Shown in pieces: positions 7,556-15,646 of a DNA stretch of 16,433 nt. Each line of letters begins with the position of its first letter. The first letter of the stretch is position 1. This DNA is from JANLTP01 sp031363055. GTDB taxonomy: Bacteria > Pseudomonadota > Gammaproteobacteria > Burkholderiales > Burkholderiaceae_E. The position numbers and the translations under genes are program-made. Below the pieces are notes generated by a model. That model was given only the letters and a program-made list of their open reading frames with translations, made no database searches and was not told the origin of the DNA. The stretch spans positions 1 to 16,433 of the forward strand of contig JANLTP010000102.1 in assembly GCA_031363055.1 (NCBI GenBank), read 5' to 3'.

Positions 7556-8401
7556 ATGTTGAAAACAAGAATGATCGCATCAGCTCGGTGGTTAAGAAGT
7601 TCGTTGGGTGCCGCATTCATGCTGATCTCGATTTTTTTGTTCGGTAATGCGTTTGCGCTCGATCAGAATTACACGGCGTTTGACGGCCTTCTTAAAAAGC
7701 ATGTTGTCTGGAACGCCGCCGGGGTTGCGTCAACCGTCAACTACAAAGGCTTTCTGGCCGATCGAGCTGAACTGAAAAAAGTGCTCGATGAATTTTCGGC
7801 GCTCAGCAAGGCGCAATATGACGGCCTGAAGCGCGACGAGAAATTGGCGTTCCTGATCAACACCTATAACGCTTACACCGTTGAATTGATCCTGACCAAG
7901 TATCCGGATCTCAAGTCGATCAAGGATCTCGGCTCGTTCACGCAATCGCCCTGGAAAAAGCAGTTTTTCAGGTTACTGGGCGAAGAGCGGGGACTGGACA
8001 ATGTCGAGCATGACATGATCCGTGCAGCCGGTGCCTTTGATGAGCCGCGAATTCACTTTGCAGTGGTTTGCGCGTCGATCGGTTGTCCGGCGTTGCGCCC
8101 TGAAGCGGTGACCGCTGCCAAGCTGGAGTCGCAACTCGAAGACGGTGTCAAACGATTTCTGAAGGACAAGACCCGTAATCGCTACAACGCGCAATCGGGC
8201 AAACTGGAAGTTTCGAAGATCTTTGATTGGTACAAGGTCGACTTCGCAAAGGGGCATAAGGGAATCACGTCGCGCGAAGTATTTTTCGGCAAATATGCCG
8301 AGCTGTTGACCGATGACGCTACCGCCCAGCAACTGATCAAGGACGGCAAGGTCAGCATCAGCCATCTGGATTACGATTGGAATCTGAACGACCGAAAGTA
8401 G
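7556..8401 (+). CDS. Exported DUF547-domain protein
   Basis: A 281-residue protein with a Sec signal peptide: a basic n-region (K3, R5, R12, R15), a hydrophobic core at about 18-31 and likely cleavage after NAFA (34). The rest is a DUF547 domain, recognised by LAFLINTYNAYTVELIL near 97-113 (N102, Y104, N105), the NVEHDMIR segment, and HFAVVCASIGCPALRPEA near 167-184 with C172 and C177. No biochemical function is established for DUF547. It probably acts in the periplasm. The start has GGAG about 10 nt upstream. It lies 84 nt after the VTT-reductase gene, and its 3' end overlaps the next gene by 25 nt, so it belongs to the same unit. DUF547 proteins are often found near the glycosyltransferase pair that follows here. 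Confidence 0.88.
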   Translation: MLKTRMIASARWLRSSLGAAFMLISIFLFGNAFALDQNYTAFDGLLKKHVVWNAAGVASTVNYKGFLADRAELKKVLDEFSALSKAQYDGLKRDEKLAFLINTYNAYTVELILTKYPDLKSIKDLGSFTQSPWKKQFFRLLGEERGLDNVEHDMIRAAGAFDEPRIHFAVVCASIGCPALRPEAVTAAKLESQLEDGVKRFLKDKTRNRYNAQSGKLEVSKIFDWYKVDFAKGHKGITSREVFFGKYAELLTDDATAQQLIKDGKVSISHLDYDWNLNDRK

Positions 8402-9108
8402 GGCCGGCCAACCGAATCGGCGTCATTGTTCCGGCGCTGAACGAATCGGCTCGACTGGCACGCTGCTTGAAGCGGCCGCTGGCCGACGCCGCTGAGCTTA
8501 TTGTGGTGGACGGTGACAGTGTTGACGATACTGTCTCGATTGCCCAGGCGCTAGGCGCAACGCTCGTGCACGCACCACGAGGCCGGGCACTACAGATGAA
8601 TGCCGGCGCCGCCGCCTCGAATGCCGATGTACTGCTGTTTCTGCATGCCGATACCGAGTTGCCGCTCGATTGGGCACACGGATTGCTACAGGCGCTGGAG
8701 CGGGGCGCTGTCTGGGGCCGCTTTGATGTCAATCTAGATTCGTCGCGCCGATCAATACGACTGGTCGGATTCATGATGAACTGGCGCTCGCGACTTAGCG
8801 GCATTGCCACCGGCGATCAAGCGATCTTTGTCACGCGCTCGCTTTGGCAACACAGCGGTGGTTACCAGCCGATCGCACTCATGGAAGATATAGAGTTCTC
8901 GCGCCGCCTCAAGCGCTTGGGCGGGGCGCCGGCTTGCCTGCCGGCGCGAGTCAAGGTTTCGGCGCGTCGCTGGCAGGAGCATGGCGTTTTGAAGACGATA
9001 TTGCAGATGTGGCGTTTGCGCGCGCTCTATTTCTTTGGTGCGTCGCCTGAATACCTGCACCGGCTTTATTACGGTTCGTCCGCTTCGAAATCGCCGCCGT
9101 ATTCATGA
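8377..9108 (+). CDS. TIGR04283-type glycosyltransferase (family 2)
   Basis: A 243-residue GT-A fold glycosyltransferase. The nucleotide-sugar site is shown by VIVPALNES (16-24) and IVVDGDSVDDT (about 42-52), the metal-binding DxD equivalent by LHADTE (H90-A91-D92), and the acceptor-side acid by MEDIEFSRRLK (E170, D171). This motif set and the small size match the group named 'rSAM/selenodomain-associated transferase 2' or arsenosugar biosynthesis glycosyltransferase. The start is TTG 8377, inside the DUF547 gene by 25 nt; no other standard in-frame start precedes the first strand, so the TTG is favoured although unusual. Its stop overlaps the next gene as ATGA. It probably acts in the cytoplasm or at the membrane face; the sugar and acceptor are unknown. 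Confidence 0.88.
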   Translation: MESERPKVGPANRIGVIVPALNESARLARCLKRPLADAAELIVVDGDSVDDTVSIAQALGATLVHAPRGRALQMNAGAAASNADVLLFLHADTELPLDWAHGLLQALERGAVWGRFDVNLDSSRRSIRLVGFMMNWRSRLSGIATGDQAIFVTRSLWQHSGGYQPIALMEDIEFSRRLKRLGGAPACLPARVKVSARRWQEHGVLKTILQMWRLRALYFFGASPEYLHRLYYGSSASKSPPYS

Positions 9109-9824
9109 AGCTGATTGTCTACGCTCGAGTACCCGAACTCGGCAAGGTTAAAACCCGACTGGCGGCCATCTTGGGCGAACCTGCTGCGCTGCAAGCCTAC
9201 CGACAGATTCTCGAACAGGTAGTGAGGCAAATGTCGCGGGCGACTGATGTCGCCAAAGAACTCTGCGTGGCAGGCGTGGACGTGGCCGGGGAGTGTGCCG
9301 ATTTGAGCCGCCGCTATGGATTGAGTCTGGGCCAACAAGCGTCAGGCAATCTCGGCGTCAGAATGTGCGAGTCATTCCGGATCGCCCTTCAGCATTACTC
9401 ACGCGTAGTGTTGATCGGCTCAGACTGCCCATTGCTCGATGAAGCCCGAATCCGCTGGGCGTTCGCGGAACTCGATCGCCATCCGGCCGTGTTTGTTCCG
9501 GTCGAAGACGGTGGCTACGCGCTGATTGGCCTGAGTCGTTTGATACCGGAGCTGTTCGCGGATGTGGCCTGGAGCACGAATACGGTGATGTCGGTCAGCC
9601 GGGAAAAGCTGCGTCAGTTGGGGTTGAGCTGGAGCGAATCCGAAGTGCTCTGGGACATCGACGAACCGGTGGACTGGGTGCGCTGGCAGAAAATCAGCGG
9701 AGTCGAGTCAGAGCAAAGTGCGTCGGAGTACGATGAGTTCGCGCGCGGCGCGGCCGGGCACGACGAGGCCGCGAACAACCGATCAGAGCGCCTCGGCCTT
9801 GGCGGCCTCAAGAAGCGAGGATAG
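9105..9824 (+). CDS. TIGR04282-type glycosyltransferase / DUF2064 protein
   Basis: A 239-residue nucleotidyltransferase-like protein. The start has the sugar-nucleotide motif VPELGKVKTRLA (GKVKTRL near 13-19), then GSDCPLL near 105, VPVEDGGYALIGL near 131-143, and DIDEPVDWVRW at 184-194. These mark the DUF2064/TIGR04282 group, 'rSAM/selenodomain-associated transferase 1', which usually sits beside TIGR04283 as here. ATG 9105 overlaps the previous stop by 4 nt, indicating coupling. After residue about 195 there is a polar tail of about 45 residues that is not part of the recognisable domain; its last 42 bases overlap the 3' end of the convergent EAL gene. No terminator is seen between the two. 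The reaction is inferred by family only. Confidence 0.88.
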   Translation: MKLIVYARVPELGKVKTRLAAILGEPAALQAYRQILEQVVRQMSRATDVAKELCVAGVDVAGECADLSRRYGLSLGQQASGNLGVRMCESFRIALQHYSRVVLIGSDCPLLDEARIRWAFAELDRHPAVFVPVEDGGYALIGLSRLIPELFADVAWSTNTVMSVSREKLRQLGLSWSESEVLWDIDEPVDWVRWQKISGVESEQSASEYDEFARGAAGHDEAANNRSERLGLGGLKKRG

Positions 9825-12029
9825 GCTCGGCAGTTTGTCGAACATATCGGCAATTGGGATGGCCGAACTGACGAGCTCGCCCTGCAGATACTCAACCCCC
9901 AGACTTAACAAGCGGTCGTAAATTTCCTGGTTATGCACATGTTCGGCGACGGTCTTGACGTTCAGTCGACGCGCCACCCGGATGGTCGAGAGCACAATCT
10001 CCTCATCGATCGGGTTGTTCATCAAATTGCGAATGAACGAGCCGTCGATCTTCAGATAATCGAGCGGGAAGCGCTTCAGATACTCGAAGGTGGCCAGACC
10101 GGTGCCAAAGTCATCGAGCGCAATGCCAAACCCATCACTCTTCAGGTCTTCGACCAGCCGCGAAGCAGCAGCCGGATTGCGGATGGCTTCGCTTTCGGTA
10201 ATCTCGAACACAATCTTGTCGGATGGGATTCCGAAGATCGTACGCTGCTCCCGAACATAACCGGCGAAGGTACCATCGCTCATGGTCATACCCGACAAGT
10301 TGATCGAGCATTTATGCGTGCGCGCCAGCGCTTCCGGGTTGAGCGCGAGGAACGAAAAGACGCTACGAACGACACCGCGATCGAGCGCGACCGTCATCTG
10401 CGCTTGCATCGCCAGCGGCAGAAACTCCGGTGGTCGAATCATGACGCCGTCACGATCGCGCAATCGCGTCAACACTTCATAGGAAATCGAGCCGTTACGC
10501 GCATCCGGATCAACAATGGTTTGGGCATGGACTTCAAAGCGTTCTTCGCGGATCGCCTCGCGGATATGTTCCATCTTGCTTTGATGCGAACGCCGCGCAT
10601 CGATGGTGGTCTGCGACAGCGGTTCGACAAACAGTTGCGGATCCCGCACGCTGGCTGCGATCGCCATGGCGTCCGACAGCGACATCATGCAGTCTTCGCT
10701 GTTGATCAACACATGTTTGTCGATGTAGAGACCCGCCACGCAGGCCTGCAAGCGCAAGCTGCCATGCTCGATTCTGAATACCTGGCCGTTCAGTTGCGAA
10801 TACAGTTCACGGGAAATGGTGCGAACCTGGGCGACGGTATCGGCCTGAATCAGCAAGATGTAGCGGCCCGAAGAGAGCCGCGCGCCAATCTGGGCCCCCG
10901 GTTGCCGCAGGATCAGCGCCGCCGCGGTCTGCTCCAACTGCAAGGCCGGCATGGGCCCACACAAATCGCTAAGCGCATCAAAGTTGCTGAAGTGGACGCC
11001 GATGAGCCCGTAGTGGGTACGGGTCGGTGCGGCCAGCCGGTCGCTGAAATCGGCCAGCAGGCCACGATCGTTGAGCAGGCCAGTGCTCATATCCTGGCGC
11101 GATTGTCGGGCCACTCGAATCAGCGCGATGCGTCGATCGGTGGCGACCGCCTGCAAGATAAGGCCAACCATGACGGCGCACAGTACGATGACGGCCGCGT
11201 CCATGGTGCGTACAAAGTTATCCGGTGCGAACCTGGCCACATAGGCGCTGGCCGCCAACAGCGGGGTCGCGGTGGCCAGCACGGTCCAGGCGGTCACACG
11301 CTCGCTCATGCGAACCGAGGTCCAGGAAACCAGCGGGAAATAAAAGTAAAGCAGGGCGCGGGCGTAGGTCGTCTGGCCAGCTTCTCCAATGAAAATGATC
11401 GCGACTGCGAGGATCGCCGCTAGAAACAACGAGGACGGATCGACCCAGCGCACGCTTGACGCCGGCTCGGGTGTCTCAGGCTGTGTTTTGATGCTGGCCA
11501 GAATGACCGGGGTCAGAATCAACATGCCCAAGGCATCAAGCAGCCACCAGGCGACGAAGGCGTGTGCCGATGCGGCGCGATCGACCAGTCCGGTCAGGCT
11601 GAGCGCCGACGAGGCCACGATCGCATCCAGGGGCGTCGCCAACAGGCCGACCACGATCAGAAAACGAAGCACCGCCTCCAATCGGAAATCGGCAGGTTTC
11701 CAGGCATTCAAGCGTTGCAGCACCACCACGGCCAGCACCGGTCCGGTCACACAGACCAATGCCGCCGCCAGCGCAATTTCAGATCGGCCAAACGACAGCA
11801 GGCCCCACGCCGCTGAACCGAATGCGGCAGGCAGGGTCCAAATAAGCCCATATCGCCAACCAAACGCGAGTGCCACCGCCGCTGCCGGCCAGAGCAAAAA
11901 ATACTGCTGTGCACTAAACGCCAAACCCTGCGCCAGCCAGCACGCAACAAATGCTAAACCAGCGACCAACAAGGTCCGGGCGAACAATCCCAGTTCGGGC
12001 CGCTCAGGGCGCGGATTTTCAGCAAGCAA
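9783..12029 (-). CDS. MASE1-GGDEF-EAL protein, probable c-di-GMP phosphodiesterase
   Basis: A 748-residue inner-membrane signalling protein. Residues 1 to about 300 are strongly hydrophobic with a MASE1-like sensory pattern (YFLLWPAAAVALAFGWRYG early on). A GGDEF domain follows at about 310-450, but the active-site loop reads SSGRY at 386-390 instead of GGDEF, so cyclase activity is unlikely. The EAL domain (about 480-735) keeps the metal and catalytic set: EVL at 518-520, INLSG, FEITES, DDFGTG (D639, D640), LKIDGSF, AEHV and LQGE. It should therefore hydrolyse c-di-GMP. Start is TTG 12029, with AAGG 10 nt upstream; the frame offers no nearby ATG. It is monocistronic by position, convergent with the glycosyltransferase gene and separated from acnA by that operon's terminator. 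Confidence 0.9.
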   Translation of the reverse strand: MLAENPRPERPELGLFARTLLVAGLAFVACWLAQGLAFSAQQYFLLWPAAAVALAFGWRYGLIWTLPAAFGSAAWGLLSFGRSEIALAAALVCVTGPVLAVVVLQRLNAWKPADFRLEAVLRFLIVVGLLATPLDAIVASSALSLTGLVDRAASAHAFVAWWLLDALGMLILTPVILASIKTQPETPEPASSVRWVDPSSLFLAAILAVAIIFIGEAGQTTYARALLYFYFPLVSWTSVRMSERVTAWTVLATATPLLAASAYVARFAPDNFVRTMDAAVIVLCAVMVGLILQAVATDRRIALIRVARQSRQDMSTGLLNDRGLLADFSDRLAAPTRTHYGLIGVHFSNFDALSDLCGPMPALQLEQTAAALILRQPGAQIGARLSSGRYILLIQADTVAQVRTISRELYSQLNGQVFRIEHGSLRLQACVAGLYIDKHVLINSEDCMMSLSDAMAIAASVRDPQLFVEPLSQTTIDARRSHQSKMEHIREAIREERFEVHAQTIVDPDARNGSISYEVLTRLRDRDGVMIRPPEFLPLAMQAQMTVALDRGVVRSVFSFLALNPEALARTHKCSINLSGMTMSDGTFAGYVREQRTIFGIPSDKIVFEITESEAIRNPAAASRLVEDLKSDGFGIALDDFGTGLATFEYLKRFPLDYLKIDGSFIRNLMNNPIDEEIVLSTIRVARRLNVKTVAEHVHNQEIYDRLLSLGVEYLQGELVSSAIPIADMFDKLPSLSSLLEAAKAEAL

Positions 12030-12144
12030 AGCGATTCGACCTTGTACAAATACTCGTGGCGCTTGAACGCAGAGCGGCTCGCTCGCAGGTGCGCGCGCGT
12101 CGCAGCAGAGTCGAGAGTTTAAACGATGCGTTCATGATGTGAAA

Positions 12145-12173
12145 TGAAAAACGGGCGGCTTCAGCCACCCGTT
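12145..12173 (-). terminator. Intrinsic terminator of the prpC-acnA operon
   Basis: On the minus strand AACGGGTGGC (12173-12164), loop TGAA, and GCCGCCCGTT (12159-12150) form a 10-bp stem whose only non-Watson-Crick pair is U-G; the plus strand would have a C·A mismatch there, so the hairpin is made for minus-strand RNA. It is followed by a T-rich run (TTTTCA). It lies about 60 nt after the acnA stop and ahead of the EAL gene promoter region. Confidence 0.83.
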
Positions 12174-12233
12174 GTATCGCAAGGCGTGAAATCAGCCGGT
12201 TAACGAATCGCTCTGATCGTTCGCCGCACTCTA

Positions 12234-14930
12234 TCAGGCCGCCAGCAACTCGCGCAAAACATACGGCAGGATGCCGCCGTGCAGGAAGTAGTCGACTTCA
12301 ATCGGCGTATCGATGCGCGACAGTAACGCGCAGGTTTGGCTGCTGCCGTCCGCGCGTCGAATGGTCATGATGATGTCTTGTTGTGGTTTCAGATCATCCG
12401 GAATCGCAATGTCAAACTGTTCGCTGCCGTTGATACCCAATGATTGCCAGGAGTCATTGCCCTTGAACTGCAACGGTAGCACCCCCATGCCGACCAAATT
12501 CGAGCGATGAATACGCTCGAAGCTTCGCGTAACGACCGCCCGTACGCCGAGCAATTGGGTGCCTTTGGCGGCCCAGTCGCGCGATGAGCCGGTACCATAC
12601 TCTTCGCCGCCGAAGATTACCGTACCGGTGCGTTCCTTGATGTAGCGCATCGCGGCATCGTAGATGAACATCTTCTCGCCAGTGGGTTGATGCAAGGTCA
12701 CGCCACCTTCCTCGCGTCCGCCATTGGCGTCGGCCGGCAACATGAGGTTCTTGATACGGACATTGGCAAAGGTGCCGCGCATCATGACATCGTGATTGCC
12801 CCGGCGTGCGCCGTAGGAATTGAAGTCAGCCTTCAAAACCCGGTTATCGATCAGGAACTTGCCGCCGGGTGATTTTTCCTGAATCGAGCCAGCCGGAGAA
12901 ATATGGTCGGTGGTGATCGAATCGCCGAACAGCCCCAGCGCTCGCGCATTCGAAATAGTGGCAGTGCTGCCAGGCTTCATGTCGAAGCCTGCAAAAAACG
13001 GCGGTTCAGCGATGTAGGTCGACTTGGGCCAGTCGTAAACCTGGCCGCCTGCTGAGGGCACGGCGTTCCACAGATCATGCCCCTTGGTCAGATTGCCGTA
13101 CAAGCTGCGAAAGGTTGAGGCATTCATCGCGTATTTCATGAGGTCATGGACCTCTTGCGAAGTGGGCCAGACATCGCCCAGGAAAACGTCGCGGCCCTTC
13201 TTGTCCTTGCCCAACGGCTCGGTCATCAAGTCGACCTTCATGTTGCCGGCGATGGCGTAGGCGACGACCAGGGGCGGTGAAGCCAGAAAGTTGGCCCGCA
13301 GGTTCGGATGAATTCGGGCTTCGAAGTTACGATTGCCGGAGAGCACCGCCGCACACACCAGATCGTTGCTGGTGATTGCCTGGTTGATCTCAGGCGTCAG
13401 GTCACCGGCGTTGCCGATGCAGGTCGTGCAGCCGTAGGCGGCGATATCAAAGCCGAGTTGCTCAAGGTAGGGCAACAGTTTGGCGCGCTCTAGATATTCC
13501 TTGACGACACGTGAGCCAGGCGCCAGCGATGTCTTGATATGCGGCCTGACCTTCAACCCCAACTTGGCGGCTTTTTTAGCCAACAGTCCGGCGGCCAGCA
13601 TCACGCCCGGATTCGAAGTATTGGTGCACGAGGTTATCGCCGCAATTAGAATATCGCCGTTTTGCAGCGACAACCCGTTTGAGGTGGTGTAGGTCTTGTT
13701 CAGATCATCAGGGGCCTTATTGAAGCCGTTTTCAGCGACCGATTGTGAGAACAGGGTGCCGAACTTTGATTTGACGTTGCCAATCTCGATGCGATCCTGC
13801 GGCCGCTTTGGGCCGGCCAAGGAGGGTGCGACTGTGCCGAGGTCGAGCGCAACCACCTGCGTAAAGTCCAGTGCACCGGCCTTCGGAACGCCGAACAGAC
13901 CCTGCGCCTTGAAGTAACTGGCGAAGGCGTCAATTTCGTCTTTGGTGCGACCCGAGCCTTCAAAGTAATCGAGCGTGCGTTTGTCGACCGGAAAGAAGCC
14001 CATGGTGGCGCCATACTCGGGTGCCATATTGGCGATGGTGGCGCGATCAGGTACGGCCAGCGATTCGGTGCCCTTGCCGAAAAACTCCACGAACTTGCCG
14101 ACCACCTTTTCCTTGCGCAGCATCTCGGTGATGGTCAACACCAGATCGGTAGCAGTACAGCCTTCGCGCAATTTTCCGGTCAAATGCACACCGACGACAT
14201 CCGGCGTTAAAAAGTACACCGGCTGCCCCAACATGCCGGCTTCGGCCTCGATGCCGCCGACACCCCAGCCGACCACGCCAATGCCGTTGATCATAGTGGT
14301 GTGACTGTCCGTACCGACCAGGGTATCCGGGTAATACACCGAATCCTTTTTATGCACACCGCGCGCCAGATACTCGAGGTTGACCTGGTGCACGATGCCG
14401 ATACCTGGGGGCACTACCATGAAGGTATCAAACGCCTGCATGCCCCATTTCATGAACTGGTAACGCTCCTGATTGCGTTTGAACTCGAGCTTCATGTTCA
14501 GATCGAGCGCATCTTTGCTGCCGTAATGATCAATCATGACCGAGTGGTCGACCACGAGATCAACTGGCACCAAGGGCTCGATGACTTTTGGATTTTTGCC
14601 CATGGCCGCCGCCACCGTGCGCATCGCGGCGAGGTCAGCCAGCAGCGGCACACCGGTGAAATCCTGCAATACCACGCGCGACACAATGAACGGAATCTCG
14701 TCCGTGCGCTTCGCATTGGGTTGCCAATTGGCCAACTGTTCGACATGCGCTTCGGTGACTTTTTTGCCATCGAGATTGCGCAATACCGATTCGAGCACGA
14801 TACGAATCGATACCGGCAACCGCTTGACGTTTGGATACTTGCGGGCGAGCGCCGGCAGCGAATAGAGTTGGCCGGTTTTGCCGCTGGCCAATTTGAACGA
14901 CTTCAGCGTCTTGAGCGGGTCTGTCGACAT
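12234..14930 (-). CDS. acnA: Aconitate hydratase AcnA
   Basis: Iron-sulfur enzyme interconverting citrate and isocitrate in the TCA cycle; many such enzymes also rehydrate 2-methylaconitate. The 898-residue product (E. coli AcnA 891) carries the three 4Fe-4S cysteines at C435 (ITSCTNTSNP), C501 and C504 (YGCTTCIGNAG), the same numbers as in E. coli AcnA. Other family blocks include VDHSVMIDHYG, YPDTLVGTDSHTTMINGIG, and the swivel domain TDHISPAGSI and GGEEYGTGSSRDWAAKGT. The N-terminus and the linker are of AcnA/IRP type rather than AcnD. Start ATG 14930 has AGAGG 8 nt upstream. A gap of about 107 nt without a recognisable gene separates it from the DUF3617 gene upstream. It is the last gene before the terminator at 12145-12173. 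Confidence 0.96.
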   Translation of the reverse strand: MSTDPLKTLKSFKLASGKTGQLYSLPALARKYPNVKRLPVSIRIVLESVLRNLDGKKVTEAHVEQLANWQPNAKRTDEIPFIVSRVVLQDFTGVPLLADLAAMRTVAAAMGKNPKVIEPLVPVDLVVDHSVMIDHYGSKDALDLNMKLEFKRNQERYQFMKWGMQAFDTFMVVPPGIGIVHQVNLEYLARGVHKKDSVYYPDTLVGTDSHTTMINGIGVVGWGVGGIEAEAGMLGQPVYFLTPDVVGVHLTGKLREGCTATDLVLTITEMLRKEKVVGKFVEFFGKGTESLAVPDRATIANMAPEYGATMGFFPVDKRTLDYFEGSGRTKDEIDAFASYFKAQGLFGVPKAGALDFTQVVALDLGTVAPSLAGPKRPQDRIEIGNVKSKFGTLFSQSVAENGFNKAPDDLNKTYTTSNGLSLQNGDILIAAITSCTNTSNPGVMLAAGLLAKKAAKLGLKVRPHIKTSLAPGSRVVKEYLERAKLLPYLEQLGFDIAAYGCTTCIGNAGDLTPEINQAITSNDLVCAAVLSGNRNFEARIHPNLRANFLASPPLVVAYAIAGNMKVDLMTEPLGKDKKGRDVFLGDVWPTSQEVHDLMKYAMNASTFRSLYGNLTKGHDLWNAVPSAGGQVYDWPKSTYIAEPPFFAGFDMKPGSTATISNARALGLFGDSITTDHISPAGSIQEKSPGGKFLIDNRVLKADFNSYGARRGNHDVMMRGTFANVRIKNLMLPADANGGREEGGVTLHQPTGEKMFIYDAAMRYIKERTGTVIFGGEEYGTGSSRDWAAKGTQLLGVRAVVTRSFERIHRSNLVGMGVLPLQFKGNDSWQSLGINGSEQFDIAIPDDLKPQQDIIMTIRRADGSSQTCALLSRIDTPIEVDYFLHGGILPYVLRELLAA

Positions 14931-15037
14931 GGTTTTAACCTCTTGGAAGTCTTGAGAATGAATTGGAATTTATGGACGTTGCGAGTACTTTGGATCTGAC
15001 GAGATTCGATGGGTTGTGTTGTTTCGAGATGAATAGA

Positions 15038-15640
15038 TCAGGTGCCCCGTTTCTTGCGCAACGCCGGACCCGAACTCGGTTCGGCCCGGAACGTCCCATC
15101 GATCATATTCAAGGTGCCCATGCCCGGAACGACCATGTCCCCGGCACGCTGATTGGACAGGCAAGGGCCAATGAAATTGGCGAGTATTGCGTCCTTGTCC
15201 TCCTTGCGAACGCCCGCTACCGGAGGATCATAGTTGACCACTGTGTCGATGCGATATTCGGTTTCAAAGTCACCGCTGGCAACCGCTTTGCTGATGATAT
15301 TGACCTTGCCTTCACGGCAGACCGATTCGGCTACCCAAGCCATGCCGACTCGCTTGAACGCGCCCATGGTGCAAGAGCCCTTGGCTCCCGCCCGCCTGTC
15401 CAGGTGCGCTTCAGCCTGATCGGTTTTCTCGCCGACACAATAACGCGTGGCCGCCAGACCGTGGGATTGTGCGCCCGTGCTGCGGACCTCCCAGAGCCCC
15501 GATTTGCGCTTGGGAAAGCCCTGTGGCTCAAGGCTGCCAGTGCCACCGCTGGTGCTGTTCTGGGCCCAGGCAGGCGTCAACAGGCCGGCCAGACCGAGCG
15601 CCAGTACCAAGGTCCATCGAGACAGGCTGCGGATCAACAT
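15038..15640 (-). CDS. Exported DUF3617-type protein
   Basis: A 200-residue protein with a Sec signal peptide (R4, R8, hydrophobic 10-22, likely cleavage after AWA at 26). The mature part has the DUF3617 hallmarks: KSGLWEV at 46-52, a first Cys in RYCVGE (C68), and the late FIGPCLSNQRAGDMVVPG block (C160). With C90 and C108 there are four cysteines, enough for two disulfides in the periplasm. No function is known for the family. It starts 6 nt after the stop of the upstream small exported protein, so the two are cotranscribed, and it lies 107 nt before acnA. The basic tail ALRKKRGT is unusual for the end of such a protein. Shine-Dalgarno is weak; coupling is likely. Confidence 0.78.
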   Translation of the reverse strand: MLIRSLSRWTLVLALGLAGLLTPAWAQNSTSGGTGSLEPQGFPKRKSGLWEVRSTGAQSHGLAATRYCVGEKTDQAEAHLDRRAGAKGSCTMGAFKRVGMAWVAESVCREGKVNIISKAVASGDFETEYRIDTVVNYDPPVAGVRKEDKDAILANFIGPCLSNQRAGDMVVPGMGTLNMIDGTFRAEPSSGPALRKKRGT

Positions 15641-15646
15641 TCAGAT

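Noticed and set aside
7473..7562. 29-codon frame MKQTTKRGMNS... between the VTT-reductase and DUF547 genes
   Set aside because: No Shine-Dalgarno in front and no recognisable pattern; it overlaps the DUF547 start by 7 nt, but this is not enough to call a gene.
9933..11423. Long plus-strand open frame (496 codons) opposite the EAL gene
   Set aside because: It is the antisense shadow of a GC-rich gene with clear MASE1, GGDEF-like and EAL motifs; its product is rich in Arg, Gln, His and Asp with no domain pattern.
14301..14999. Plus-strand frame of 232 codons opposite the 5' end of acnA
   Set aside because: Antisense to conserved aconitase coding sequence; no Shine-Dalgarno or recognisable motif.
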